A DNA stretch of 34,581 nucleotides from Candidatus Omnitrophota bacterium (GTDB lineage Bacteria; Omnitrophota; Gorgyraeia; Gorgyraeales; Gorgyraeaceae): the NCBI GenBank assembly GCA_018814825.1, contig JAHIYJ010000024.1, positions 1 through 34,581 on the forward strand. Reading direction: 5' to 3'. Position numbers and translations under genes: made by a program. The notes beneath the pieces are model-generated. The model had not been told where the DNA came from. It worked only from the letters and a program-made list of their open reading frames with translations, and made no database searches. Positions 14,308 to 22,755 of this stretch are shown one piece after another (positions within the stretch are counted from its first letter, which is position 1; each line of letters begins with the position of its first letter).

Positions 14308-15070
14308 TTAATAAGGAACGGGATTTGTCGCGGGCTGCCTTTACAGCTTGTTCTATTATATAGCCTAACTTTTTCTTTTTAAATACATTAAGCGCCGCTT
14401 CGGTAGTGCCGCCTTTCGAGGCTACCTTTTTCGCGAAATCCCGCATTGATACATTCGATGTCCTGGCTGATTCCGCCGCCCCTGTAAAAGTGGCCATGGC
14501 CAGCTTCCTGGCAAGCCCTTTTTTCAGGCCCGCTTTTATGCCCGCTCTTTCCAAGAGGTCCGTAAATAAAAAATAATACGCCGGGCCACTGCCGCTCACG
14601 GCGGTAACAGCGTCCATAAGGGTCTCCCTCACTTCGACCACTTCGCCTAATTTTGAAAAAACTCCCCGAGCCGTTACAATATCCTGTTTCCGGGCAAACC
14701 TGCCTGTCGTAACAGCGGAAATACCCCTGCCTACCAGCGCGGGCATGTTCGGCATCACCCTTATCACCCTGACTTTGCCAAGGGCTTTTTCTATAAAGAC
14801 GGACTTGACGCCTGCCGCGATGGAAATAACAAGTTTAGCGGATATATGAGGTTTAATTTCTTTTAAAACAGCCGCTATATCCTGGGGCTTGACCGCCAGG
14901 ATGACCACTTTAGAGCGTTTTACCAGGTCGATATTGTCCCTGGCCGGAGTAACTCCGATCTTTTTCGCAGCGTTCAGTTTTGACCTGACCGCGTCACTCA
15001 TCATCACTTTCTTGCCCATCCCGGAAGCTATGGCCTTTCCCATATTACCCGCGCCTATTATACCTATCAT
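14303..15070 (-). CDS. proC: Pyrroline-5-carboxylate reductase
   Basis: It performs the last step of proline synthesis, NADPH-dependent reduction of pyrroline-5-carboxylate (255 residues, slightly short but normal). The start ATG at 15068-15070 has GAGGTGG 3-4 nt upstream and yields MIGIIGAGNMGKAIASGM, the Rossmann loop. An upstream TTG (15091) would overlap ftsA and is not needed. Further motifs: VILAVKPQDI, ISIAAGV, VRVMPNMPALVG and the family signature VTAVSGSGPAYYFLFTDLL. The C-terminus ends SRSLLT with a stop codon provided by repeat copy D. It occupies the place directly after ftsA where ftsZ usually stands. Confidence 0.95.
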   Translation of the reverse strand: MIGIIGAGNMGKAIASGMGKKVMMSDAVRSKLNAAKKIGVTPARDNIDLVKRSKVVILAVKPQDIAAVLKEIKPHISAKLVISIAAGVKSVFIEKALGKVRVIRVMPNMPALVGRGISAVTTGRFARKQDIVTARGVFSKLGEVVEVRETLMDAVTAVSGSGPAYYFLFTDLLERAGIKAGLKKGLARKLAMATFTGAAESARTSNVSMRDFAKKVASKGGTTEAALNVFKKKKLGYIIEQAVKAARDKSRSLLT

Positions 15071-15087
15071 AATCCACCTCTTTTTAT

Positions 15088-16458
15088 TCAAAAGTACTCG
15101 GAAAATATCGACTGGATCCTTGACAATACCCTTCCGGCGAAGCTATTTACATTAAATATATTCCCGCATTTCTTTTCGCCTGCCTTGCAGACCCCGTATC
15201 TCATCAGGCCCAGCGCGCCGGCGAATCTCACGTCGTGAAAATCCCTGGAATCCCTGATTCTTCCCATGTCAACCGGTACCTCGAATATCTCCTCGACCGC
15301 CTCCACAAAACCATCCATCCTTGATACCCCTCCCACCACGTAAATACGCGGCAGTTTCTTTTTTTGTTTCAGGAACGGTTCTATTTTTTTATAGACCTCC
15401 TTCATTATCTCCTCGACTTTCGGGAAGAGCATGTTGTATATTTCCTGCCTTGAGACCGCGACTGCCCTATCGGAATTCGCGGATGAAAAGACCCCGGCAC
15501 CTGATGTTTCAGAATCTACCCAGTTTCCCCCCGATCTCTTATGATCAGACTGAGCATCTTCGCGGCCGGGGCCCCTTTCATCCTTTGACGACGGTATAAC
15601 TATCCGGGAGTCGTCAAATAATTCCCTGTTGTCTTTAGAGACTATACCGTATTTTATCCTGAGTTCTTCCGCCTCGCTAAACATGATCCTTAATTTATCC
15701 TGCAGCGCCTGTGTCAAATCGTCGCTGCCAAAAGGAAAATAGAAGCAATCTTTTAACATTTCCTCCATGAACAGCGCCGCCTCTATAAGGTCTTTGCCCA
15801 CATCTATGAGTATCGCTCCCTCCTCAAGTTCCTGGCGGTCAAATACTGCCAGGGCAGTCCCTACGCCTGAAGCTATAATATCCTCGACTTCGTAGCCGGC
15901 AAGGTTAATCGCCTTTGTGAGGTTCTGCAGGATACTGACCAGTGACGTGACAATATTCAAATCCACGTCGAGTTTTGAGCCGAAAAGCCCCAACGGGTCG
16001 TTTATTTCTATTTTGTCATCAATATAAAATTTCTCAGGTATCAAATGCACGACTTCCCTGTCGAGGGACATGGCGATAAGCTTTGCCGATTCCACGCACC
16101 TCTTGATATCCTGTTCCGTGATCTCGCTGGGCCTGTCAGATATATGGACAGACCCACGGCTTTTAAAATTCTTTATATGGGCCCCGGCTATATTGGTTAT
16201 AACCTTGCGGACTTTACAGTGAGCCGCGGCCTCCGCTTTGGATATCGTCTCTTCTATCGCGTCCGAGAGAAGACTGAGGTTTGAGACAACTCCCTTTGAG
16301 AATCCTCTTGTCGGGGATTCAACAAAACCCAATATCTCACTCTGTGAGTTCAGAGGCGTTTCTTTTTTAGACTTTGACGGGGCTCCGGAGGCGTGGCCTA
16401 CCAAAGCCCTTATCTCAGACGCCCCTATATCAAGCCCGCAAATTATATCAGCGCGCAT
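15088..16458 (-). CDS. ftsA: Cell division protein FtsA
   Basis: This actin-like ATPase tethers FtsZ filaments to the membrane and helps recruit the divisome. It has 456 residues, about 35-40 more than usual. Phosphate-1 loop: CGLDIGASEIRALVG. Phosphate-2 region: AILIDVGKDLIEAALF. Adenosine motif: IYVVGGVSRMDGFVEAV. The C-terminus GRVLSRIQSIFSEYF is the amphipathic membrane-targeting helix. The 1C domain is present (residues about 85-165). The extra length lies around residues 292-326, a hydrophilic Gly/Ser/Asp-rich stretch encoded by DNA bounded by inverted repeats. The ATG at 16456-16458 has AGGGG about 5 nt upstream. It follows ftsQ by 7 nt; downstream is proC, not ftsZ. Confidence 0.93.
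   Translation of the reverse strand: MRADIICGLDIGASEIRALVGHASGAPSKSKKETPLNSQSEILGFVESPTRGFSKGVVSNLSLLSDAIEETISKAEAAAHCKVRKVITNIAGAHIKNFKSRGSVHISDRPSEITEQDIKRCVESAKLIAMSLDREVVHLIPEKFYIDDKIEINDPLGLFGSKLDVDLNIVTSLVSILQNLTKAINLAGYEVEDIIASGVGTALAVFDRQELEEGAILIDVGKDLIEAALFMEEMLKDCFYFPFGSDDLTQALQDKLRIMFSEAEELRIKYGIVSKDNRELFDDSRIVIPSSKDERGPGREDAQSDHKRSGGNWVDSETSGAGVFSSANSDRAVAVSRQEIYNMLFPKVEEIMKEVYKKIEPFLKQKKKLPRIYVVGGVSRMDGFVEAVEEIFEVPVDMGRIRDSRDFHDVRFAGALGLMRYGVCKAGEKKCGNIFNVNSFAGRVLSRIQSIFSEYF
15481..15583. repeat. Inverted-repeat-bounded insertion inside ftsA
   Basis: GGATGAAA (15481-15488) pairs with TTTCATCC (15576-15583). After a small internal loop, CCCCGGC (15492-15498) pairs with GCCGGGG (15565-15571). 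The 103-bp segment encodes the low-complexity, hydrophilic extra region of FtsA between the conserved IVIPSSK and the SRQEIYNMLFPKVEEIM helix. The ends and the in-frame length suggest an inserted palindromic element; chance pairing cannot be excluded. Confidence 0.45.
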
Positions 16459-16465
16459 ATCACCC

Positions 16466-17296
16466 CTATTTAGGACCCATAATCGGGTCCTCGAAACGCA
16501 GGTCGATATATTTAAAATTATTTATGTCCTGGCCCAGTTGATCTATCACTGTGGCAAGGACATCGAGCCTGTCCCGAAAATCAGAATTACCTATTTTTAT
16601 CTCGACGTTTATAGTCTCCAGGGAAAATGTCAGATTGCCCGGGTCAGTGATGTCAACCAGCTTCAGCCTGTATTGCTTTAATTTTTCGTTTGTCTCCATC
16701 TCGTTTATCAAGCTTATGGCGTTCCGTAGTTTCTGTTCCTCGTATTCAGTCAGACGGAATTTCGAGACTTTGGCCAGGTTTATGCCGAGGCCCGTGACGA
16801 TTGGCAGGTCAGGCCCCGGGAAATTCACCACATCAGGAAGCAGGACTCCTTCCCGATCCACGGGATAATACCTGTCAGACCGTATCTGAGCAACAGCCCT
16901 GCGCAGCATGCCCTCCACCACCAGCATATTAGGCAGGAGCCTTCTTACGACTACTTCCTTGTATTCAGGGTGATTAGTCTCTATCTGTTCCTTCATAGCG
17001 TCAAGATCCACGAAAAATATATTGGAACCGATAATGCCCACGTCTCCCAAATCTTTAAGAGAGAGATTTCTCAAAGCCCCGCTCTCGTCGTGGATCTTCA
17101 CGTCAACACCCTGAACGAGAAAATGGTCAGAATCCACAAACATATATTTAAGCCTGACCAGCCCAAAACCTATAAAACCCAGCACCGCCAGGCCTATTAA
17201 AAATTTAAAAACAGTTTTCGGCTCCAGGGGTCTTTTTCCCTGAAATATGTGATTTTTGTTCCTTGCGCGGATTTTCTGCTTTTTCACTTTTACCAT
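16466..17296 (-). CDS. ftsQ: Cell division protein FtsQ/DivIB
   Basis: This bitopic divisome protein has 276 residues: a basic cytoplasmic N-terminus (KVKKQKIRARNKN), one membrane helix at about 29-48 (VFKFLIGLAVLGFIGFGLV), then the periplasmic POTRA domain (HFLVQGVDVKIHDESG and on) and the beta domain. In the latter, RRLLPNMLVVEGMLRRAVAQ and YYPVDREGVLLP match the family text 'R.lP..l.i.v.Er.PvA...vD..G'. FtsQ bridges FtsL and FtsB to other divisome parts. The ATG at 17294-17296 overlaps the ddl stop by 7 nt. Identification rests on domain layout, the VDREGVLLP motif and the slot between ddl and ftsA, since the family diverges fast. Confidence 0.88.
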   Translation of the reverse strand: MVKVKKQKIRARNKNHIFQGKRPLEPKTVFKFLIGLAVLGFIGFGLVRLKYMFVDSDHFLVQGVDVKIHDESGALRNLSLKDLGDVGIIGSNIFFVDLDAMKEQIETNHPEYKEVVVRRLLPNMLVVEGMLRRAVAQIRSDRYYPVDREGVLLPDVVNFPGPDLPIVTGLGINLAKVSKFRLTEYEEQKLRNAISLINEMETNEKLKQYRLKLVDITDPGNLTFSLETINVEIKIGNSDFRDRLDVLATVIDQLGQDINNFKYIDLRFEDPIMGPK

Positions 17297-18240
17297 AATG
17301 CCGACTCCAGTATTTTAGCTGCAAGCTGGTTAAAGTCTATGCCCGCTGCATGGGCCGCCTTTGGCAAAAGGCTTGTCTCCGTAAGGCCAGGTATGGTGTT
17401 TACCTCTAGTACCATGGGGATGTTGTCCCTGGTTAATATCATATCAACGCGTGAAAAAAATCTGGCGCCAAGCGCATTGTGAGATTCCAGCGCTATTTTC
17501 TGGGAGACGTCGTATACCTCTCTCTCCATGTCAGCGGGTACCCTGTATTCTGTCATGCCTTTTTGATATTTAGCCTCAAAATCAAAAAATCTTTTACCCG
17601 GGATAATCTCCACCACAGGCAAAGCCCTGTCTTCCAGTATACCTACCGCGATCTCCCGCCCCGCGATATATTCCTCTATTACTGCCCTGCCGCCGTGCTC
17701 CAGGGCTTTGTTTAGGGCTTCTGTAAATTCCTTTTCCAATTCTATCATAGACAGGCCTATGCTTGAACCCTCGCCCGAAGGCTTTATGACAAGCGGCGAA
17801 CCCAATGATTCGAAATATTCCCGCGCGTCTAGCGGACGACATTTATCGGTTATTATTTTATAGCGCGGAGTAGGGATGCCGCGCGACTTAAAGATCGCCT
17901 TCGACCCAATCTTATCCATACCCAGGGTTGACGCATCTACTCTGCTCCCCGTATAAGGTATGCCCAGGTCTTCCAGGATCTCCTGGACACGGCCGTCTTC
18001 CCCAAACTCTCCGTGAAGCGCTATAAACGCTACATCTATATTTGACAGCCGTATCATGTCTGAGGCCTGATTCCTGTAACCATTCAAGGTGGATGCCTTT
18101 ATCAGTTCCAGGGGCACGGGTTTTAAGCCGTTACTCTCCAACGCCCTGCATACAGCCCTGCCTGACTTCATTGATATGTCTCGCTCTCTGGAAGGACCAC
18201 CCATTAAAACACCGATACGTTTTCCTTTTACACCACCCAT
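17290..18240 (-). CDS. ddl: D-alanine--D-alanine ligase
   Basis: This ATP-grasp enzyme (316 residues) makes the D-Ala-D-Ala dipeptide used by MurF. Motifs: GVLMGGPSRERDISMKSG, ALHGEFGEDGRVQEILE, IPYTGSRVDASTLGMDKI, LVIKPSGEGSSIGLSMIE, EEYIAGREIAVGIL and the metal/ATP site MVLEVNTIPGLTETSLLPKA. The ATG at 18238-18240 has AGGGG 4 nt upstream. A 41-nt perfect hairpin separates it from murB, and it overlaps ftsQ by 7 nt. The murB-ddl-ftsQ-ftsA order is a usual dcw arrangement. Confidence 0.96.
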   Translation of the reverse strand: MGGVKGKRIGVLMGGPSRERDISMKSGRAVCRALESNGLKPVPLELIKASTLNGYRNQASDMIRLSNIDVAFIALHGEFGEDGRVQEILEDLGIPYTGSRVDASTLGMDKIGSKAIFKSRGIPTPRYKIITDKCRPLDAREYFESLGSPLVIKPSGEGSSIGLSMIELEKEFTEALNKALEHGGRAVIEEYIAGREIAVGILEDRALPVVEIIPGKRFFDFEAKYQKGMTEYRVPADMEREVYDVSQKIALESHNALGARFFSRVDMILTRDNIPMVLEVNTIPGLTETSLLPKAAHAAGIDFNQLAAKILESALW

Positions 18241-18258
18241 ATGCCCCTATTTACCCTT

Positions 18259-18299
18259 TTCAAACCCGCATCGCAATTAAATTGCGATGCGGGTTTGAA
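18259..18299. repeat. Perfect 20-bp inverted repeat between murB and ddl
   Basis: The arms TTCAAACCCGCATCGCAATT (18259-18278) and its exact complement (18280-18299) are separated by one base. It starts directly after the murB stop codon. On the transcript there is no U-run behind the stem, so a simple terminator is unlikely. An RNA-processing or stabilising hairpin, or a mobile palindrome, is more likely. Its sequence is unrelated to the 41-bp REP-like family, although the length is the same. Confidence 0.85.
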
Positions 18300-19184
18300 T
18301 TATATTATCTTTAGTTCCAACTCCAAGTCTATGCCAAATTTCTCACTTACCTTCTTTTTCGCCAGTTCTATTAATTGCATTACATCCTTTGAGGTCGCGC
18401 CTCCTATATTCACTATAAAATTAGCATGGGCCTTTGAGATTTCCGCACCGCCCACTCTCACGCCCTTAAGACCACTTTTTTCTATCAGTCTGCCAGCCGT
18501 CGCGGCTCCGTCAGGATTTTTAAATACACTCCCCGCTGAAGGAAAACCGATTTTTTCTATCCACTCGCGCTTCTTTATAAAAGACCTTGTCCTGTTTTCT
18601 ATTATTTCTCTACCGTCTTTATTCAATTTTAACCTTCCTGAAACTACGCACTTTCCGTCAAGTCCTGAAGAGCGGTACGCGAACAGGATATCCTTTCTGG
18701 ACAGAGTCTCCTTTTTTATATTTTTCACATTAATGACTTCCACGTCAACTACTATATCTTTTACTTCTCTCATGGTTTCGGGATCTTCCGTGTCACGCGC
18801 CCCGGCGTTCATGAAGAGCGCTCCGCCAAAAGAACCCGGTATACCGGCCAAAAACTCACAACCTGCCAAGCGCCATTCAGCGGCCTTCTTCACCAGGAGA
18901 GCCAGTGGCACACCAGCCCCAACTTTGACAACATCCTCTCCCTCTTTTTCTATTGAATCAAACCCCCTGCCCAGGTAAACTGCAATCCCGCCAAAGCCCT
19001 GCTCGCTGGCCAGGATATTGGATCCCCCGCCTATTATAGCGAGATCCTTCTGTGTATCTTTCGCTATTTTAATGGCGTCGAGTAAATCGCCGATATTTTC
19101 AGGTTCGAGCCAACAGAATACAGGACCGCCTATCTTCAATGTCGTGTGACGCGATAAAAGTTTTCCGTATTCACGTCTTAACAT
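18300..19184 (-). CDS. murB: UDP-N-acetylenolpyruvoylglucosamine reductase
   Basis: This FAD enzyme (294 residues) reduces the enolpyruvyl group to make UDP-MurNAc. Motifs: RHTTLKIGGPVFCWLEP, LAIIGGGSNILASEQGF, CEFLAGIPGSFGGALFMNAG (FAD binding), then DILFAYRSSGL. The proton-donor serine lies in PSAGSVFKNPDG, and the late motif is GAEISKAHANFIVN. The AYRSS form and the short length fit the type II (Gram-positive-like) subgroup. The ATG at 19182-19184 overlaps murC by 14 nt. The stop codon is followed at once by the 20-bp hairpin. Confidence 0.95.
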   Translation of the reverse strand: MLRREYGKLLSRHTTLKIGGPVFCWLEPENIGDLLDAIKIAKDTQKDLAIIGGGSNILASEQGFGGIAVYLGRGFDSIEKEGEDVVKVGAGVPLALLVKKAAEWRLAGCEFLAGIPGSFGGALFMNAGARDTEDPETMREVKDIVVDVEVINVKNIKKETLSRKDILFAYRSSGLDGKCVVSGRLKLNKDGREIIENRTRSFIKKREWIEKIGFPSAGSVFKNPDGAATAGRLIEKSGLKGVRVGGAEISKAHANFIVNIGGATSKDVMQLIELAKKKVSEKFGIDLELELKII

Positions 19185-20559
19185 TGTCCGGACATACTCC
19201 TTTAAGGGCCCTGACTATTACCTCAGGCATCTCTCCTATATCGCCGGCTCCGAGGATAAAAACCACATCTCCCGGCCGGACGACGCCTACAAGATGTTTT
19301 ATTATATCATCTTTGGGCACAAAATGAACGTTTTTATGGCCGCATCTCCTCGTGCTTTCGCATAAGTCCATCGCTGTCACGCCGTCTATCGGCTTCTCAT
19401 ACGCTGAATATATGTCAGTAATCACCAGGTGATGGACGAGATCAAAACACCTGCCGAACTGCTCCTTGAGATACTTTGTCCTGGAATACCTGTGAGGCTG
19501 GAATACGGCCACTATCCTTTTGCCAGAATCTTCCATTATTTTTAATGTCGCTTTTATCTCGGTGGGATGGTGCGCGTAGTCATCTATTACCACGATATCC
19601 GAACCTATGTTGGTGATCTTAAACCTTCTCTCAGCTCCTCTGAAATCCCTTATCACATCCTGTATCAAGGAAAAATCAACGCCCAGCTCCATGGAGACTG
19701 CTATCGCCGCAAGGCTGTTCAGGACATTATGGATGCCCATTATAGGCAGGCTCACCCTCCCCATGGCCCTGCCACGGGCAACAAGGTCAAATCTGGAACC
19801 GTTCATGCCCATTAACTCGATATTCTCGGCCCTTACGTCTGATCCACTGGAAAACCCGTAACGCGTAATCCTCTTCCGGCTGTCCGTAGTCAATCTTCTC
19901 AATAGATTGTCTTCCGCGCATATGAACGCCATGCCATCATCCCTTGTGTTTTCTATAAATCTGCCGTAGGATGTCATGACTTCGTCCATACTGGCGTAAT
20001 AATCCATATGTTCCATATCTATGTTTGTAGTGACGCTGTGGAACGGCCTGAGATACAGAAAAGACCCGTCTGACTCGTCAGCCTCTGTCACCGCTATATC
20101 TCTCCCGCCATAACGCGCGTTGCCGTCCAGAAACTCCACGTCCGCGCCTATAAACACAGTAGGGTCCACTCCGGCCTTTATCAATAGATACGATATAAGC
20201 GACGTGGTAGTGGTCTTGCCGTGGGTGCCTGATACGGCTATGAGTTTTTTGCCGCCCGTCAGCATATTCAGCGCCTCTATACGCCTCAATATCTTTATCC
20301 CACCGTGTCTCGCCTCTTTAAGTTCCGGGTTTTCTTCCTTTATGCATGAGGAATAGACGACATAATCCGCGCCTTTTACGTTTTCAGCGGAATGTGACTC
20401 ATTTACGCGCACGCCAAGGTCTTTTAACCTTCCCGTAACCTTTGTCGCTTTTATATCAGAACCCTGTACAGAGTAACCATGCCGGAAAAACACTTCCGCT
20501 ATCCCGCTCATGCCGGCTCCGCCTATTCCTATAAAATGTATTGTCTCTTTTTTATCCAT
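19171..20559 (-). CDS. murC: UDP-N-acetylmuramate--L-alanine ligase
   Basis: It adds L-Ala to UDP-MurNAc with ATP, the first amino acid step of the peptide stem (462 residues). Motifs: FIGIGGAGMSGIAEVFF (N-terminal Rossmann-like), ISSCIKEE-type loop seen as VVYSSCIKEENPE, the P-loop VSGTHGKTTTTSL, TNIDMEHMDYY, GIHNVLNSLAA and IDDYAHHPTEIKATL. This is the full three-domain Mur ligase. The ATG at 20557-20559 overlaps the murG stop by 8 nt, and its own 3' end overlaps murB, so translation through this part of the operon is probably coupled. Confidence 0.96.
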   Translation of the reverse strand: MDKKETIHFIGIGGAGMSGIAEVFFRHGYSVQGSDIKATKVTGRLKDLGVRVNESHSAENVKGADYVVYSSCIKEENPELKEARHGGIKILRRIEALNMLTGGKKLIAVSGTHGKTTTTSLISYLLIKAGVDPTVFIGADVEFLDGNARYGGRDIAVTEADESDGSFLYLRPFHSVTTNIDMEHMDYYASMDEVMTSYGRFIENTRDDGMAFICAEDNLLRRLTTDSRKRITRYGFSSGSDVRAENIELMGMNGSRFDLVARGRAMGRVSLPIMGIHNVLNSLAAIAVSMELGVDFSLIQDVIRDFRGAERRFKITNIGSDIVVIDDYAHHPTEIKATLKIMEDSGKRIVAVFQPHRYSRTKYLKEQFGRCFDLVHHLVITDIYSAYEKPIDGVTAMDLCESTRRCGHKNVHFVPKDDIIKHLVGVVRPGDVVFILGAGDIGEMPEVIVRALKGVCPDNVKT

Positions 20560-21610
20560 TTAACGCCTCTTTCATCAGGATACTACACGCGTCTTTACCG
20601 TTTACGCGGCCAGCTTTTTCTGACATAAGGCTCAGTGTCTTTTTATCCATAAACTTTATTATGATATCACGCAAGACTTCGGCCTTCAGGTCATGTTCCT
20701 CCGCCATTACAGCGAGGCCTGAGCGTTCCAGGACCATCGCATTCAGCTTCTGGTGGCCTTGGGCGAAAGGATAAGGTACTAATATCGAGGGCTTGCCCAG
20801 ATACATCAGCTCCGATACTGTCGTAGCCCCTGCCCTGGCTATAACAAAATCACTCTCGCCGTAAATTTCGCCCATGTCATGAGTAAAGGTAAATACCCTG
20901 TTAGCGATACCCTTGTCCTTATACAAGTCCTCAACAGCTTTTTTTTCCCTGTGGCCCGCAATGTGTATTACGTCCAACGTGTTTTTTCTAGAGGTTTCTA
21001 TCATGTTTAAGGCCTCAGGCACAAGCATGTTCAAGGCGTGGGCCCCCTGACTCCCTCCCATCACAAGGACAGTGAACCTATCTCCTGATTTCTCAGTCCT
21101 TTTCAGGCCGCGGCGCAAAGGATTGCCCGAAACAACGATCTTTGACTCAAATCCTCTCAGATATTCCTTTGACTCCTCGAAATTCACCGCGATCCTGTCC
21201 ACGAACCTGGCAAGCAATAGATTCGCCTTCCCGGGAAACACGTTTTGCTCATGTATCACTGTCCTCACGCCTGACAAAGACGCCAAGAGCACTATCGGGC
21301 CTGAGGAGAATCCACCGAAACCTATTACGCAGCCAGGTTTGAAACGCGCCAATAGATACGCTGACTTCAGCGTTCCGATAAAAAGCATCGCCAGAAAATT
21401 TAAGATAGCGAATATGTTTCTCCGCTGTATGCCTATTATCGGAAGTGTCCAAAATTCTATGTTCTTCTCCCGCAGGATGTCACTGTCCTGTTTACGCGAC
21501 GACGCGATAAACAAGACCTCTGCGGCCGCACGCGATATAATCTCCTCCGCCAGCCTTATGGCCGGAAATAAGTGCCCGCCTGTTCCTCCTGCGACAATAA
21601 ATATCCTCAT
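20552..21610 (-). CDS. murG: UDP-GlcNAc:lipid I N-acetylglucosaminyltransferase
   Basis: This peripheral membrane GT-B transferase (352 residues) turns lipid I into lipid II on the inner face of the membrane. The start ATG at 21608-21610 gives MRIFIVAGGTGGHLFPAI, the canonical N-terminus; longer frames run back into the hairpin after ftsW. Other motifs: IGFGGFSSGPIVLLASL, HEQNVFPGKANLLLA, VMGGSQGAHALNML and the donor site VIARAGATTVSELMYLGKP. GGGG 3 nt before the ATG is the only ribosome-site candidate. It lies between ftsW and murC as in most dcw clusters. Confidence 0.95.
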   Translation of the reverse strand: MRIFIVAGGTGGHLFPAIRLAEEIISRAAAEVLFIASSRKQDSDILREKNIEFWTLPIIGIQRRNIFAILNFLAMLFIGTLKSAYLLARFKPGCVIGFGGFSSGPIVLLASLSGVRTVIHEQNVFPGKANLLLARFVDRIAVNFEESKEYLRGFESKIVVSGNPLRRGLKRTEKSGDRFTVLVMGGSQGAHALNMLVPEALNMIETSRKNTLDVIHIAGHREKKAVEDLYKDKGIANRVFTFTHDMGEIYGESDFVIARAGATTVSELMYLGKPSILVPYPFAQGHQKLNAMVLERSGLAVMAEEHDLKAEVLRDIIIKFMDKKTLSLMSEKAGRVNGKDACSILMKEALNG

Positions 21611-21618
21611 AACCCCGC

Positions 21619-21657
21619 TAACTTTACACTTTTGCGACACAGAAAAGTGTAAAGTTA
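21619..21657. repeat. Perfect 15-bp inverted repeat between ftsW and murG
   Basis: TAACTTTACACTTTT (21619-21633) and its exact complement (21643-21657) enclose a 9-nt loop. It begins 3 nt after the ftsW stop codon and ends about 8 nt before the murG ATG. There is no U-run, so RNA processing, pausing or control of murG translation is more plausible than full termination. The sequence differs from both the 41-bp REP-like family and the murB-ddl hairpin. Confidence 0.85.
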
Positions 21658-21660
21658 TTG

Positions 21661-22755
21661 CTATTTTTCCGCTATGTTCAGCAAAAGCGCTACCCCTATC
21701 ATGTTTAATATAAGGGCTGTGCCGCCATAGCTTATAAAAGGCAGCGGCAGGCCTTTTGTGGGTATAGCGCCTGTTGAAACAGCTATATTAACGAACGCCT
21801 TCAGCCCGATGCTCACTATAATGCCCAAAGCCAGAAATTTTCCAAACAGGTCCCTGGCCTTTATTGAAATCTTTATACCCAGCCATATAAGGATAACGAA
21901 TAAAACCACTATACTGAGAGTCCCTATAAGCCCTGTTTCTTCCCCTATTATGGAAAATATAAAATCCGTATGCGCCTGAGGCAGATAAAAAAGCTTTTGC
22001 CTGGAAGCGCCAAGACCTAACCCTAAAATACCTCCTGAGCCAAGCGCCAGAAAAGACTGGATTATCTGGAAACCCGCCCCCTGCGTATCACTCCACGGGT
22101 CCAGATAACCTACTATACGCCTGAGCCTATAAGGGACCCTGACTATCAAAAAATAAAAAGCCGGGACTGAAATCACTATAAAAGGTATTAGATACGCTAT
22201 GTTCGCACCCGCCGCAAATAGCATGATAATCGAGACGCTTAAGAGCGTAGCCGCGCTGCCAAGGTCAGGCTGGGCCAGGATCAATAAAACCACCGTGCCC
22301 GCCGCAAATAGCGGAGGCATAAAACCATAAAAAAAATTCCTGATATACCCCTGTTTTTTCTCAAGCGCGCCAGCCAGATATATGATCAAAAAAAGCCCCG
22401 CGAACTCTGACGGCTGAAACCCGAAACCGCCAATCTTGACCCATCTCTTCGCCCCTCCCGCCTCATGTCCTATGCCTGGCACAAATGAAAACAAGAGTCC
22501 CAATATAGCCAAGAGGAGCAACGGCTTAGTATAGCCCTTCAGTTTTCTGTAATCCAGCCTTATCGTAGCTATTGCCAGAAAAAGCCCTATTATAAAATGA
22601 ATCAAATGTCTTTTTAGATAATACGCGCTGTCATAAAACTTTTCATACGCGTAACAGCTGGAAGAAGAATAGACCATGATAATCCCTATAGAGGCAAGCG
22701 CCGTCGTGACAATCATGAGCCAGTGAGATTCTTTTTTCATCTCAATTTTAGACAT
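21661..22755 (-). CDS. ftsW: Peptidoglycan polymerase FtsW (SEDS family)
   Basis: This polytopic SEDS protein (364 residues) polymerises lipid II at the septum together with FtsI. Ten hydrophobic segments are visible. Motifs: GIGHEAGGAKRWVKI, FQPSEFAGLFLIIYLA, LAQPDLGSAATLLSV (catalytic aspartate region), IIGEETGLIGTL and GAIPTKGLPLPFISYGGTAL. The start is either ATG 22753-22755 or the ATG at 22738-22740, which forms a classic ATGA overlap with the murD stop; neither has a strong ribosome site. It could also be called RodA by sequence alone, but the position between murD and murG supports FtsW. Confidence 0.93.
   Translation of the reverse strand: MSKIEMKKESHWLMIVTTALASIGIIMVYSSSSCYAYEKFYDSAYYLKRHLIHFIIGLFLAIATIRLDYRKLKGYTKPLLLLAILGLLFSFVPGIGHEAGGAKRWVKIGGFGFQPSEFAGLFLIIYLAGALEKKQGYIRNFFYGFMPPLFAAGTVVLLILAQPDLGSAATLLSVSIIMLFAAGANIAYLIPFIVISVPAFYFLIVRVPYRLRRIVGYLDPWSDTQGAGFQIIQSFLALGSGGILGLGLGASRQKLFYLPQAHTDFIFSIIGEETGLIGTLSIVVLFVILIWLGIKISIKARDLFGKFLALGIIVSIGLKAFVNIAVSTGAIPTKGLPLPFISYGGTALILNMIGVALLLNIAEK

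Noticed and set aside
18241-18978. Long open frame on the plus strand (245 codons)
   Set aside because: It is the mirror of murB, has Ser/Pro/Phe-rich composition typical of antisense frames, starts in the murB-ddl hairpin region and has no ribosome site.
21072-21713. Plus-strand open frame of 213 codons opposite murG
   Set aside because: The opposite frame encodes a full, well-conserved MurG; the plus-strand text shows no family motif.
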